From NCBI RefSeq assembly GCF_954871325.1, contig NC_088775.1:84917561-84981560 (forward strand): 64,000 bases of DNA, read 5' to 3'. This DNA comes from Gordionus sp. m RMFG-2023 (taxonomy: Eukaryota > Nematomorpha > Gordioida > Chordodea > Parachordodidae). Positions 13,291 through 40,009 of this stretch are shown here, piece by piece (the stretch's first letter is position 1; every line of letters starts with the position of its first letter). The notes under the pieces were generated by a model. It worked only from the letters and a program-made list of their open reading frames with translations, was not told the origin of the DNA and searched no databases. The position numbers were made by a program, and so were the translations under genes.

Positions 13291-13930
13291 TGTTTATGGA
13301 TTTTAATATTAAAATGGCCGAAGGAGATCTTTTTAGTGGAATTTGTTAATAAACTTGCATCAATGGGTTTAATGTAATTATGGGTAGAGATGTCACTGAT
13401 ATATTGAGGGATCAAATAATGTCTGGCATGGATTTATCTAATCTCGAAAGGGATCTTTCTTAGAGGGTTTAGATAAAGATGGGAAATATATTACCATCGA
13501 ATTTATTCTCAATCTAGCGCTTTACGTCGGATTTAGAAAAGGAAAAAGATAAATAATAAAGAATAAAATAGGTCGGAGCAAGTTCTCCAATATATATATA
13601 GCAATGTATAATAAAAATCATAACGAAAAAAATAAACAGATTCTGATTGGCCGATACAAAATGTTTTTTTTGTCAACATAGAATATATAATTTATTCAAA
13701 GAATATTATAAATTTACATAAATATAATTCAAACCTTTAGGATCATTTAGACGTTAATCTCAAATAATTATGACGTGACTTAAATTGAACAATCACAATT
13801 TTTTTTTTCATTTAAACTCTGCTCGAACCATATTATAAACCATTTTATGAGCAAGTTGAATTGACATAAATGACGAAAATAATATTTATTTCTATTCATA
13901 TTAGATCCTATAAAATCGAATGCGAAAAAT

Positions 13931-14157
13931 TAATGTTGTTAAACGGCTCATTTTGAACCGATTTTTAAAAACGGCTAACTCAATATTTTATTAGAAAAAA
14001 TATTATGCAAGTCTTAAGATTTTGCTCATAGGTGGTACAAAGGTTTGAACATTTACTAATGAAATCTCGAGGCTTAGACAATATTTTTCTGGCTAAAATA
14101 TTGATTGAGTTAGCCGTTTTTAAAAATCGGCTCAAATCGAGCCGTTTAACAACACTA
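13931..14157. mobile_element. hAT-N1 MITE with 8-bp TSD
   Basis: A 227-bp foldback starting TAATGTTGTTAAACGGCTC and ending GTTTAACAACACTA. Flanks CGAAAAAT (13923-13930) and CGAAAAAC (14158-14165) agree at 7 of 8 bases. Confidence 0.9.
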
Positions 14158-15820
14158 CGAAAAACGAATTTGTTGTAGGGCCTCACCCTACCATACACTA
14201 GCTCTTGATAATATATGGCCATTTCGAGTAATCATTTTACTCTAGTATTTTTCTAAACCGCCTAAACAACTATCGATTTTTACATCATCTTGATATCTTA
14301 CATCTGGTCTGGTATTAAAAGGTTATTATCATGTTAAGAGCAAAAAAAAATAATTAAGTTTCGAAATTAATTATTTAATCCATTTTTAAAGAAAACAAGG
14401 AAATAATATGACAATTATTTTTTTTTATAAGAAAAAAAAATTCCATATTTTAAAATGTGATATATGATATTTTTTTGGCTAAAATCTTGAGTTTGTCACT
14501 TTTTAAAAACATTTTTAGCCTAAAAAGAGGTAGCAATTTTTTTTCTCTTTCTCTTCGTAAAAAATGAATTTAGATTTTTTATCTTATCTGCCTTAATATT
14601 TTTTTATTTTGGAAAATATTAATTATCACGTCGAAAAAAAAAATAAATTAACGATTACATTGCCAAAATGCTCTGCATATTCGAAATTATAAAGCAGTAA
14701 TTTTAACTTTAAAAATTCAAGGTTTAATGATAACAATTAAATGTGAATGTAAATGTCACAATTATTATTGACTATTTATCCTTATTAAACTCATTTTTTT
14801 CATTTATATGTTGTAATATATAATATTATGCATATTATATAATGTGATATTTTGATAGTTATGCAAATTAGATGGTCCTTTTGTGGCGTCCTTAATTTTT
14901 TTAAAATAAATTTCCGATATTTAAAATTTCTGATTTCAAATGATGACTTTTTTTAAACGTGGTAAACTTAATCATAATTATTTTTTTAAAAATTGATTAT
15001 CGTCCTCATAATATATATTGCCATCCTAACATTTTATAATCATAGACATGAACACACAAAAACGATTATATTTTAAGCCAGATAGCCACCTGTCACATTA
15101 CGAAATAAGGAGGAGAAATAGGCATCAATAACTTATACGCTGAGCATAAACTAATATTATACCTTGAAGAACTACCTTTCATTTTTTATTGGGTAATGGC
15201 TAAATGTCTCCTATTTCCGGCCGGATCTACAGGCGCGAAAATTCGTTAACATTATGGCCGTTTTTATTTTATATTAGTTTATTTCAAATTTGATCTGCTA
15301 TATTTTTTAAAACTCTATAATAATTACCCAACTATAGTCCTCATTAACCTTATTCGTTTTCAATATATTTAGATAATTAATCTATTTTTAGGCTGAGTAA
15401 AAAAACGGCTAAACCTGATATTTTTAGCTAAAAATTATCATCCTTAGCCTGATTTAAAAAAAAGTATATCTACTTTGATGATAGCATATATAAATTAACT
15501 TTTTCAATGCTTGAGGGTTGTAGATTTAGGGGATTCAGCCCCTTTTTAGCTATTACCCAACTATGCTTTTCGTTTTCACCCTTGTTTCTTATTATTTTTT
15601 TGTTAACGTCCTCTTTGGTTTTTAATTTTCATACAATCTCTTTCACATTATAATATCATTATTAGTGGATTGTGTGTGGTCCGGACCGGCCCGTCGAATT
15701 TTTTTACAATGTTTTTTGGCTCAGACTGTTTCGATGCCACTCTTAATATAAGTTTTAATAGGAAAAAAGATATAAATTTGTCTAATTTTTAAGTTTTATA
15801 AATAAAAATATATAACCTGT
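14158..15820. other. Intergenic, fragments only
   Basis: AT-rich; a partial hAT-N1-like piece (AAAAACGGCTAAACCTGATA at about 15400) and a GC-rich hAT-N2-like scrap (about 15674-15735). No gene recognised. Confidence 0.4.
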
Positions 15821-15828
15821 GGTCCGAC

Positions 15829-17189
15829 TAAGGTTGGCCAATTTAAATCAGTTTGTTTTAAATGATTTAAATCAAAAATGAAAGATAAGGACTTGGATAA
15901 GCAAAATCTAAATTAAATAAAAATTGCACTTATAATTTTCTTAATTCTTATTACCTTACTAAAATGTATATCTTAATTCTATATATCTTAATCTTGTATT
16001 AACTATATTTAAAAAAACTAATTTTTATGCATTTTATTTTATGTTCCTAACCGATTCCTAAGCTTCTAGTAAACAACTCCAAACGATACCATTCATTTGG
16101 GTCTACTTTACTATATTATCCGAAAACATAATTTTAATAAATGGCTCTGATCTTGCTTAAAACTTTACAAAGATAGATGAAATGTCAGTGGATACAGAAA
16201 GCCCTCTGTATTCCATTGCCTTTTCCATTTCATTGATTGTTAAATTTGAACGATATTTCAGGTTTAAAAGGTAGGATAAGAAGTGTGCAGGAGTTTAAGC
16301 TTGATTGTATCATTTATTAAAGGATAGTTGATTATTTCTTATTTTTTTATTAGCATGTAAGGTGTGAAAAACTTTTGTAAATTCTTCCGACCATTAAGAG
16401 TTTTAAATTGGGTTAATTCTTATCCGGTTGAGATTAAGCAATAGCATTTTAGTTTGAAAAATTAAATTTCATTTGGCATTTTTATTTGAATCAGAAAATT
16501 CTACAATAAATTTATTTTGGCAAACAATTGATAGATAAATTTTTAAAAAATAATTGTATTATATCTATTGAAAAAAAACAAAAGTGCCCCTTACTCTCAA
16601 CCCTTCCCTCTCAAAAATATAACTTAACAATCCAAAACGATCCTTTTAATAATATTAAATAAATAAAATACACATTACTACAAATCCTCTTTATTAGTCA
16701 AATATATAACATTCTATTTCAAAAACATATTAAATCTTCCCAATCAATCCCGTCTTCATCCAATATCATGTCTTCTTCACTCCAAATCGCAAACAAAGAA
16801 ACATTTATTGTTCTTTTCTAAAAACCACCCATGTGATCATTTCGTTTTCCTCCCATCCACCAGGAAATCTAATTCCCCTGTCAGAAAATAACTGACATTT
16901 GATGTATTATATTAAATTTATTTCTTCTTTTTTTCAACAGCTACAACAATATCATCAACTCTTTATTTGAAAAAATATCAAATTACAACATATCATTATT
17001 TAATTTTTTAACAATTTCCTGACTTGTTCCCTTGAACATTATTCCTTTACCTACAAGATAATATTAATCTTAAATTAAAAACTATATTTTACAATCTTAG
17101 CCTATAATTCTTTAATTAAAATTTGAATTATTTTTATTTGGTTTAAATCGCGATTTAAAATTAAAAAATCACGATTTTTACCAACCCTA
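15829..17189 (-). mobile_element. hAT transposon remnant, BED-type-like, 1.36 kb
   Basis: Inverted ends TAAGGTTGGCCAATTTAAAT and complement TAGGGTTGGTAAAAATCGTG, with ATTTAAATC-type subterminal repeats, resemble a widespread hAT group. Flanks GGTCCGAC and TGTCCTAC agree at 6 of 8 bases. Minus-strand remnants include TPAHFLSYLLNLKYRSNLTI and NEMEKAMEY at about 16180-16310, as in hAT transposases of that group. Confidence 0.7.
16080..16430 (-). pseudogene. Decayed hAT transposase segment
   Basis: TPAHFLSYLLNLKYRSNLTI, NEMEKAMEY and SSIFVKF with internal stops resemble the central region of BED-type hAT transposases (the H-x-x-x-x-LL-x-P-K-Y-R-G pattern). The frame is broken and no complete domain remains. 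Confidence 0.6.
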
Positions 17190-17199
17190 TGTCCTACCC

Positions 17200-17250
17200 G
17201 TTGTTTGGCCTGGCCCGAACTTTTTTGCCCCGGGCCGCGCCGATCTCTAA
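17200..17250. repeat. hAT-N2-like GC-rich fragment
   Basis: GGCCTGGCCCGAAC and CCCCGGGCCGCGCC, ending near GATCTCTAAT, are a scrap of the GC-rich MITE family. Confidence 0.5.
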
Positions 17251-17639
17251 TCATTACACCATATCATATAATATGCATAATATACTATAATATCGAATTT
17301 TGTACAATATATTGAAACGATTAACATCGATAATAAATGAAAACGATTTCTCTCCTCGCTTAATTACCTACATTTAAAAAAATATAATAAATATAAAAAA
17401 ATAGCTAAAATGTTATAAAAATAATAGCAGTTCCTTAGCCAAAATTACATCGTTAAAAATATTGATTGCCTTTTTTTAAAAAAAAGTTATAATAAATTAT
17501 GATTTGATTTCCAATATGCGGTAAAAACAAAGATTAATTTTATTTAAAGTTTTTTTTATAGTGACCACCTGCAAAATGTCAAAAGAAAGGTTCCTCGCAG
17601 GGGTCTCAAAACAGGTGTCAATAAGCTTGATTAGTGCAA

Positions 17640-17815
17640 CAAAATCTCTCCATTTGAGCCGATTTTTTAAAAACGGCTAACTAATATTTTAGCCAGGAAA
17701 AATATTTGCCTAAGGTTCGAGATTTTGCTAATAGATGTCCTAAAACTTTGTGCCATCTTTGAAGCTTGCGTAATATTTTTCAGGATAAAATACTGAGTTA
17801 ACCGTTTTTAAAATA
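17640..17815. mobile_element. hAT-N1 MITE, terminal parts lost
   Basis: Contains the internal foldback GAGCCGATTTTTTAAAAACG ... ACTGAGTTAACCGTTTTTAA with the shared middle AATAGATGTCC ... TTTGTGCCATC. The outer TGTTGTTAAAC ends are missing. Confidence 0.7.
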
Positions 17816-18064
17816 TTTTTATTTTACCATGCTTTAGTTATTTTGCTATTAAGACTTTTTAAATTAGCTGGGGTTTTTTAAAAATTTTATTATTTTGAAT
17901 AGTTTTCAGGGTTTGGTTTATTATTCAACTAGGTTCTGATTTTTTAAAATTATACCATTTTAGGAGCCAAGTTTCAGGCTTGGCCTACGGGTCTCTAGCT
18001 CCTCATTTTTTTTTATCCATATGCATTTTATACTAATAGGTACGGATCTCAGCTCATATAATAA

Positions 18065-18150
18065 GGTTGAATTAAAAGTTAGTTTTCAAAAGTAACTACA
18101 TTTAAAAAGTATCAAGTTACATTGCAAGTTGCTTTTATAAATAATTTATT
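18065..18150. repeat. AAAGTAACTT-type foldback fragment
   Basis: GTTTTCAAAAGTAACTAC and AAGTTACATTGCAAGTTGCT resemble the ends of the 41997-42540 element. Confidence 0.35.
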
Positions 18151-18596
18151 TGACCCATCATTTTTTAATACAATTATTTTATTATACAAAATTTTAATCA
18201 AATAAATTAGAATAGAAATAATAACTTAATTAGAGAAATAATTTCACTGATAAAATGTACAGCGCAATTATTATTAAAAATATATATTTAGGACCTACGA
18301 TATATATATAAATATCACAATATAAAATTTATATATCATAAAAAATTTTTATAAATTTTTATTTGACTTTTATCAATATTGCTTTTCTCCAAAATATTAG
18401 CTTCTTTAGACTAAACAAATTTTTTTACAGGAGCGCTTTATGTAACCCTGATATTATATGTAATTTGGGAAATGATCATATATATATAGGGTTGACCTTG
18501 GCACGATTAAATCAATTCTTTTTTAAAAAAACTTTATCCATTAGTTTTAATTTGAAAATAAAAAACATTTTATCACATATACCTCATTAATTACTT

Positions 18597-18838
18597 CAGC
18601 AAATAAGTTTTTTTTTATTAAAGAGATTGAAAATTTATTTTTTGAAGATTGAGGATCACATTGAAGATTTTTAAAGATCGAAATCATTTTTATTTGTGAT
18701 TTCATCATGAAGATATTTTTATGCATAAACATCACAAAAAATTTTAGGCAAAATTTGATCAAATACTTGTTTAAGAATTCTCAAAAAGATATTCAGATGA
18801 AATTTTATTTTATTTTGAAGAGCATTATAAACTCTGGT
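18597..18838. repeat. Dispersed repeat family D
   Basis: Shares ordered blocks with 25990-26175, 36165-36310 and 49716-49985: a GATTTTTAAAGATCRAAAT block, TTTATGCATAAAAATCACAAA, GGTAAAATTTGATCAAA, and an end near AAACTCTGG. Probably a non-autonomous element; no coding. Confidence 0.6.
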
Positions 18839-19099
18839 TTTCATTAATTGTTAAATTTTATTATAATAAATGATTTTATCCTGAAATTATTTTATTATTC
18901 TATAAAATTTATTTTTAATCAAAATTCTTGTAATTATTGCTGCTCTGTTTAATTAATATTTATTATATATTCTGTTGATACAAATACTAAGAGGTTAATT
19001 CAGATGCAGTTTATAAATATGAATTTAATTCTAGTTTAAGTAAAAAAAAAAATTTAATTTAATTTTAAATAATTCAAACATTTTTAATTATATAAATAT

Positions 19100-19308
19100 C
19101 GGGGGCCTGCAGTAGTAGCATTTGCACGGCCCGGCCCGGATTTTTTTCAAAGAAAATTTTCAAGCCCGGCCTGATTCTTTAAAAATATATTATATTTATT
19201 TTTAATTTTCATAGGTAATAAGAGCGATTTAAAATATTTAGTTTTAAAATATACGACCCGGCCCGGGTATTTAAAAAAAATTTCCCGAACCGGGCCTGCA
19301 GGTCTCTG
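19100..19308. mobile_element. hAT-N2 GC-rich MITE with TSD
   Basis: A 209-bp element ending GGGCCTGCAGGTCTCTG, with its start (CGGGGGCCTGCAG) a mutated version of the same terminus. Flanks ATAAATAT (19092-19099) and ATAAGTAT (19309-19316) agree at 7 of 8 bases. GC-rich arms (GGCCCGGCCCGG) surround an AT-rich core. Confidence 0.82.
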
Positions 19309-19653
19309 ATAAGTATACTCCACAGATTATATTAAATTATCTTAAAATGGGTAAATATATAATACTCTTTATTTTGGATCAATTCAATATTGCTAATTTA
19401 ACATAACAAATTATAAAATAGATGTAAGTATATAATAAGATTAACTCATGTTCCATATTAATAATTTAGCCTCGGGAGATTTTTTTTGGAAGGATTTTTT
19501 TTTAAAAAATAATGATTTTAGCACCCATCATATAAAGATAATAATTTTAAAAAATATATAATCTAATCTCGGTCGGAGCAAAAAAAACAATTTAAAAATT
19601 TTCTTGAAATATGAATTCGAAAGAAGAATTTCCATATTTTTAATATCATTTCT

Positions 19654-19856
19654 TACTATTAAACGGCTTGATTTGAACCAAAATTTCTAATTTAATATTT
19701 TATCCACTAAAATATTACATAATCTCGAAGTTTTTTTCTCTTAGGTGGCACAAATGTTTGGACATCTATTAGCGAAATCTTGAGGCTTAGGTAATATTTT
19801 TCTTGCTAAAATATTGAGTTAGCAGTTTTTTAAAAATCGGCTCAATAACATCACTA
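19654..19856. mobile_element. hAT-N1 MITE
   Basis: Diverged ends TACTATTAAACGGCTTG and CTCAATAACATCACTA around the family core (TGGCACAAATGTTTGGACAT). No target-site duplication can be recognised. Confidence 0.75.
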
Positions 19857-20362
19857 ATCTTTTTCCTTAAATACTAAAAATGTCAACCGAGCAATTTTGA
19901 ATGGCATAAAAAAAATAAATAACTTTTTAAATATAAATAATCAGAATATTCTGTTCCTTTGAAAAAAATAAGAGAAGAAAATATTATTATTGATAAATTT
20001 TTATTTGTTTCTATCGACATCAGATCGATCATTTCTATAAATATTGTTCTTTAATCCTAATCCCACTTTAAAATTTTTTTTAACAACTAACTACAATACA
20101 AAACGCAAGGTTTTCAATAGATACATATTTTATTAGTTATGCCAAATGTCGAAATATGCTCTCATAATTTAGCTAGCTCGAAACTAAATAATTTTTATTT
20201 AAAAATATAATCTATTTTATTTTTATCATCTTTTCTCTAAAGGACAAACGTGGTATTCATTTTTTTTTGAAAAAAAAAATATATAACGATTTGATTTGAC
20301 GAAATATAAATTTTCAAATTAATAAATCTCTTTCATTCGTTCATCCAAGGAACAGTTGTGGC

Positions 20363-20538
20363 TAATTGTTAGGCGGCTTGATTTGAGATGATTTATAAAA
20401 ACGTCTAACTCAAAATGTTACGCAAGGCCAAGGTTTGGGCATCTATAAGTGAAAGAAATATCAATGCTTATGCAAATATTTTTCTGGCTAAAATATTAAG
20501 TTATCCATTTTTAAAAATCGAGTCGTTTAGCAACACTA
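20363..20538. mobile_element. hAT-N1 MITE
   Basis: Ends TAATTGTTAGGCGGCTTG and GTCGTTTAGCAACACTA, internally shortened (176 bp). Flanks no longer match. Confidence 0.75.
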
Positions 20539-21655
20539 TTGGCCTTTGGTTAAAGAATTGCTTACATTCAGTCTTTAGGGTTGGTTAAATCACTCAAAAA
20601 ATTATGTCTGCTCAACTCAGAGGTTTTAAGACCATTTTTTAGGTTAAAAGCTCGGCTAAACCGTAAATGGATTAGTCAAAGTTACTTGATTAAATAAAAA
20701 GTACTAGGGACATTGATCAGTCACCTCATTCCTCCTCTTTACATTCTACTAGGATTCGAAATGCGTGGTAGGATAATCTTCGCAGGAAACTATTTTACCA
20801 ACCCCATTGAACAAAGAAAGAAAGAAACACTATGCATTAAAGATCAGATATAACTCTTCTTTTTTGTTTTAAAAAGAAATATAACTACTGGTCGACGCCA
20901 TTTTTGTCATTTTTTTCCCCCATTCATTTCAATTTATACACACACAAATTTGAATTCCTTGGGGAAATAGAAGAAATAATTAACGATGATGAGAACAAAT
21001 ATTACTTACCTTAATTATCTTTCTTATATCAAAAAAAAAATTCATAAAATTTTTCATGGTGCGATGTTTGTGTGATTTTTTTTATTACTTTATTACACAT
21101 TTTATAAAAGTATTTATTTTACATTTTATTTACTATATAATATTTTATATTTTTTGAAAAGTAAAAAAAAAAAATATTATGCAAAAGGTCAGAATCCTCG
21201 TTTATTTTTGTAACATTGATAAAAATATTTTAAAAAAAAATAAGATAAAATATTATGCCTCTCTTTTCCCTTTTCCTATATATTTTTTCAGCAAATATAT
21301 ATAATTTTTTAATGTAATAATTAACTCGTTTTTGAAAATTAAATTTTTAACTTCTTAATTTTAAATATGTTTTATGTTTATTTTATTTTTTGGAAATAAT
21401 GTTTATTAGTAATTGGTTTTATAAGTAGAGGGAGCATCGATTGAAAACGTTGGTAATTTTTTTTCTAGCGCCTCGAAATAAACCCGACAGACATTTAAGT
21501 TTGAACTCGATAAAACTGCGATTAGAACCCCGGTTAAATAAACCTTCTTAGACATCAACACGATTAAATCTAGAAATTATGTTTGTACTTTAATCTATTT
21601 TGCCCCACATGTGATTTACCCTCTCAGCCAATTTCATTTTCTTTTGCCGATCATC
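20539..21655. other. Region upstream of the kinase gene
   Basis: AT-rich with no recognised repeat. Promoter and 5' untranslated exon of the kinase presumably lie here, but no core element can be assigned with confidence. Confidence 0.3.
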
Positions 21656-21735
21656 ATGGCGTACGTATGCCTATCTAAATAAATATGAAAATCTGAATTT
21701 TTTACATTTAAAATCAACCGATTTGTCCCCGTAAC

Positions 21736-37971
<16,236 letters not shown>

Positions 37972-38247
37972 AAAATTTTTGGGAAGTTTAATTTAAACTT
38001 AAACCGAAATTTGATGTGCCCGGAAATTATTATATGGCCAAAAAAAGATAAAATTATATTTGAATTATGGAATTCAGATGTTGCAATTCGTGAATCTTTC
38101 CTAATCTATATAGATTTTGCTCATATTCCTTGTGGATATGTTTAGACAAACATTTCTAATCTTACGCAAAAAGTTATTAGACTTTGTAGCCAAATTTTAA
38201 TATCTTTATAATTTATTAAAATATAATATATTAATCTTTCTTTGTGA

Positions 38248-38253
38248 AATAAA
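38248..38253 (+). promoter_or_regulatory. Candidate poly(A) signal of the kinase gene
   Basis: AATAAA about 280 bases after the stop codon. AT-richness makes chance occurrence easy, so this is only a candidate. Confidence 0.3.
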
Positions 38254-38932
38254 AAACAATACAATACAAATGATAATTTTTTTACAAATTTGGTTGATAT
38301 TTTGTTATTCGCTAATTTTTAAATCGACGTAATTTATTCGAAGAAAATATAAATATTCTAACAAAATTTTATGACCATATGAAGAGAGTCATCTTTTATT
38401 TGCGTAGTGTGGCGGCGTTTATCAGCACCCTTGGATAGTTGGGTTTTTTATTTAAAAAAACGCTTCCAAAGAATATTATCATTAAAATAGCAAAATATTT
38501 TTTTATCTTAAATTATAAATTTTATATTTTTATAAGTGTAAAGACTTGACGGATAATGATAAATTGTTGATTTTGATTTTTTAAACAAAATAATAAAAAA
38601 AATTCTGAAAATTTTATGATGGCTTTTTATTTATTCGAATAACATTTTACCTCATAATTCATCATTTCAAAACTCTAAAAAACGTAAAATTAATTTTTGA
38701 AAATGATACATTTTAGGTTTGAAATGTTACTTTTTTAGTTTTTTTTAATGATACTTTTATGAGGCAAATTGTTATAAAATCGATATTGAAAATATCAAAT
38801 ATTAGAACTTTCAAAAATTCAATCATGATTGTTTTTATGATTTATAAACAGATTGAAGTTATATATAAATTGTCTATCTTGCTTTAGTATTTCTTTTAAA
38901 ATATTAAAATTAATTCGAGGGTTACTTTTAAG

Positions 38933-39157
38933 TAGTGTTGTTAAACGGCTCGTTTTGAGCCGATTTTTAAAAACGACTAACTCAATATTTTCGCCAGAAA
39001 AATATTGTCTAAGCCTCGAGATCTTCAATAATATATGTCTAGATCTTTGTTTTTTTTTCTATGAACAAAATCTTCAGGTTTGCATAATTTTTCTGGATGA
39101 AATAATGAATTAGCCGTTTTTAAAAATCAGCTCAAAACGAGCCATTTGACAACACTA
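38933..39157. mobile_element. hAT-N1 MITE with perfect 8-bp TSD
   Basis: The reference copy of the family: 225 bp, starts TAGTGTTGTTAAACGGCTCG, ends GCCATTTGACAACACTA, flanked by CTTTTAAG on both sides (38925-38932, 39158-39165). The terminus fits the hAT YARNG rule, and 8-bp duplications are the hAT hallmark. No coding capacity. Confidence 0.95.
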
Positions 39158-39522
39158 CTTTTAAGTGTAAAGGGCTTACATTTTTTTTTCTTTGTCCAAA
39201 GCCTATTTCAAAAGGTTTAAATAATTTTTTAAGGAAACCTAATGATAAAGTTTTGAAAATTTCACAATAAGTAATGATCATATTGTTATTTTTATATTTT
39301 TTAAAAAAAGGTATCGTTTTTTGGCTAAAGTTATGATAGATTTGATATACAAATTTTTTTGATGTTTTGGGCAACACAGCTTTGAAATGTATAAAATCAC
39401 AAATTAATTAAAATACGTATATAAAATTCTTTAAAAAAAAATTAGATTTGACAAGGGGTGTTTAGGGCTTTGGGATGTCAAAAAATTATTTTTAGTTTTT
39501 TTTAGAATTTCATTTTAAAATT

Positions 39523-39528
39523 TTTATT
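39523..39528 (-). promoter_or_regulatory. Candidate poly(A) signal of the Quiver-like gene
   Basis: Minus-strand AATAAA about 245 bases past the stop, on the far side of the MITE, so the MITE would lie in the 3' untranslated region. Confidence 0.35.
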
Positions 39529-39555
39529 TTCAAATCCTGTTCTGTCCCTGAAAAC

Positions 39556-39776
39556 TAGTATTGTTTAAAAACCTCAATTTACCCTATTTTTAAAAAACGG
39601 CCAAATCATGATTTTAGCCAAAATAGCAGTATCTAAGCCTCGAAATTTCGCCAAAGGAGGGCCAAACATTTCAGCTACATATTAGCAAAAATCTCGAGAC
39701 TTTGATAAATTGGTGGGTAAAATTTTGATTAGCCTTTTTCAAAAAATCGGTTATATCGAGGCTTTTAACAACGCTA
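39556..39776. mobile_element. hAT-N1 MITE at the 3' end of the Quiver-like gene
   Basis: A 221-bp copy with ends TAGTATTGTTTAAAAACC and TTTTAACAACGCTA. Flanks CTGAAAAC (39548-39555) and CCGAAAAC (39777-39784) agree at 7 of 8 bases. Its right terminal CTA reads as the TAG stop codon of the minus-strand gene. Confidence 0.92.
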
Positions 39777-40009
39777 CCGAAAACGGCACCACATAAAAGC
39801 TGCTATCAGCATAATCACGAGATATCGGCTTGATTTAGAACGATGTGCTCCATTCATGTAAGTGTTGATCAACTTTTGCACCGGTATATTGTTGCAGGCG
39901 GATTCGGGGCATGTCCAGAAGCATAAATCTACTTTCCTCCCTTCTATGTATTGGGGTAGACAGGAGTCTACGATTTTGAAAGGCGTGCAATCCCTGAATA
40001 TAATCACAC
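39774..40009 (-). CDS. Quiver-like gene exon 3: second half of domain and GPI tail
   Basis: Encodes GVIIFRDCTPFKIVDSC, then CFWTCPESACNN and a hydrophobic tail LVIMLIAAFMW before CRFR-stop. The acceptor is ATGTTAG. The last sense codons lie in the 8-bp target-site duplication of a hAT-N1 MITE, and the TAG stop is the last three bases of that MITE's terminal repeat. Confidence 0.85.
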
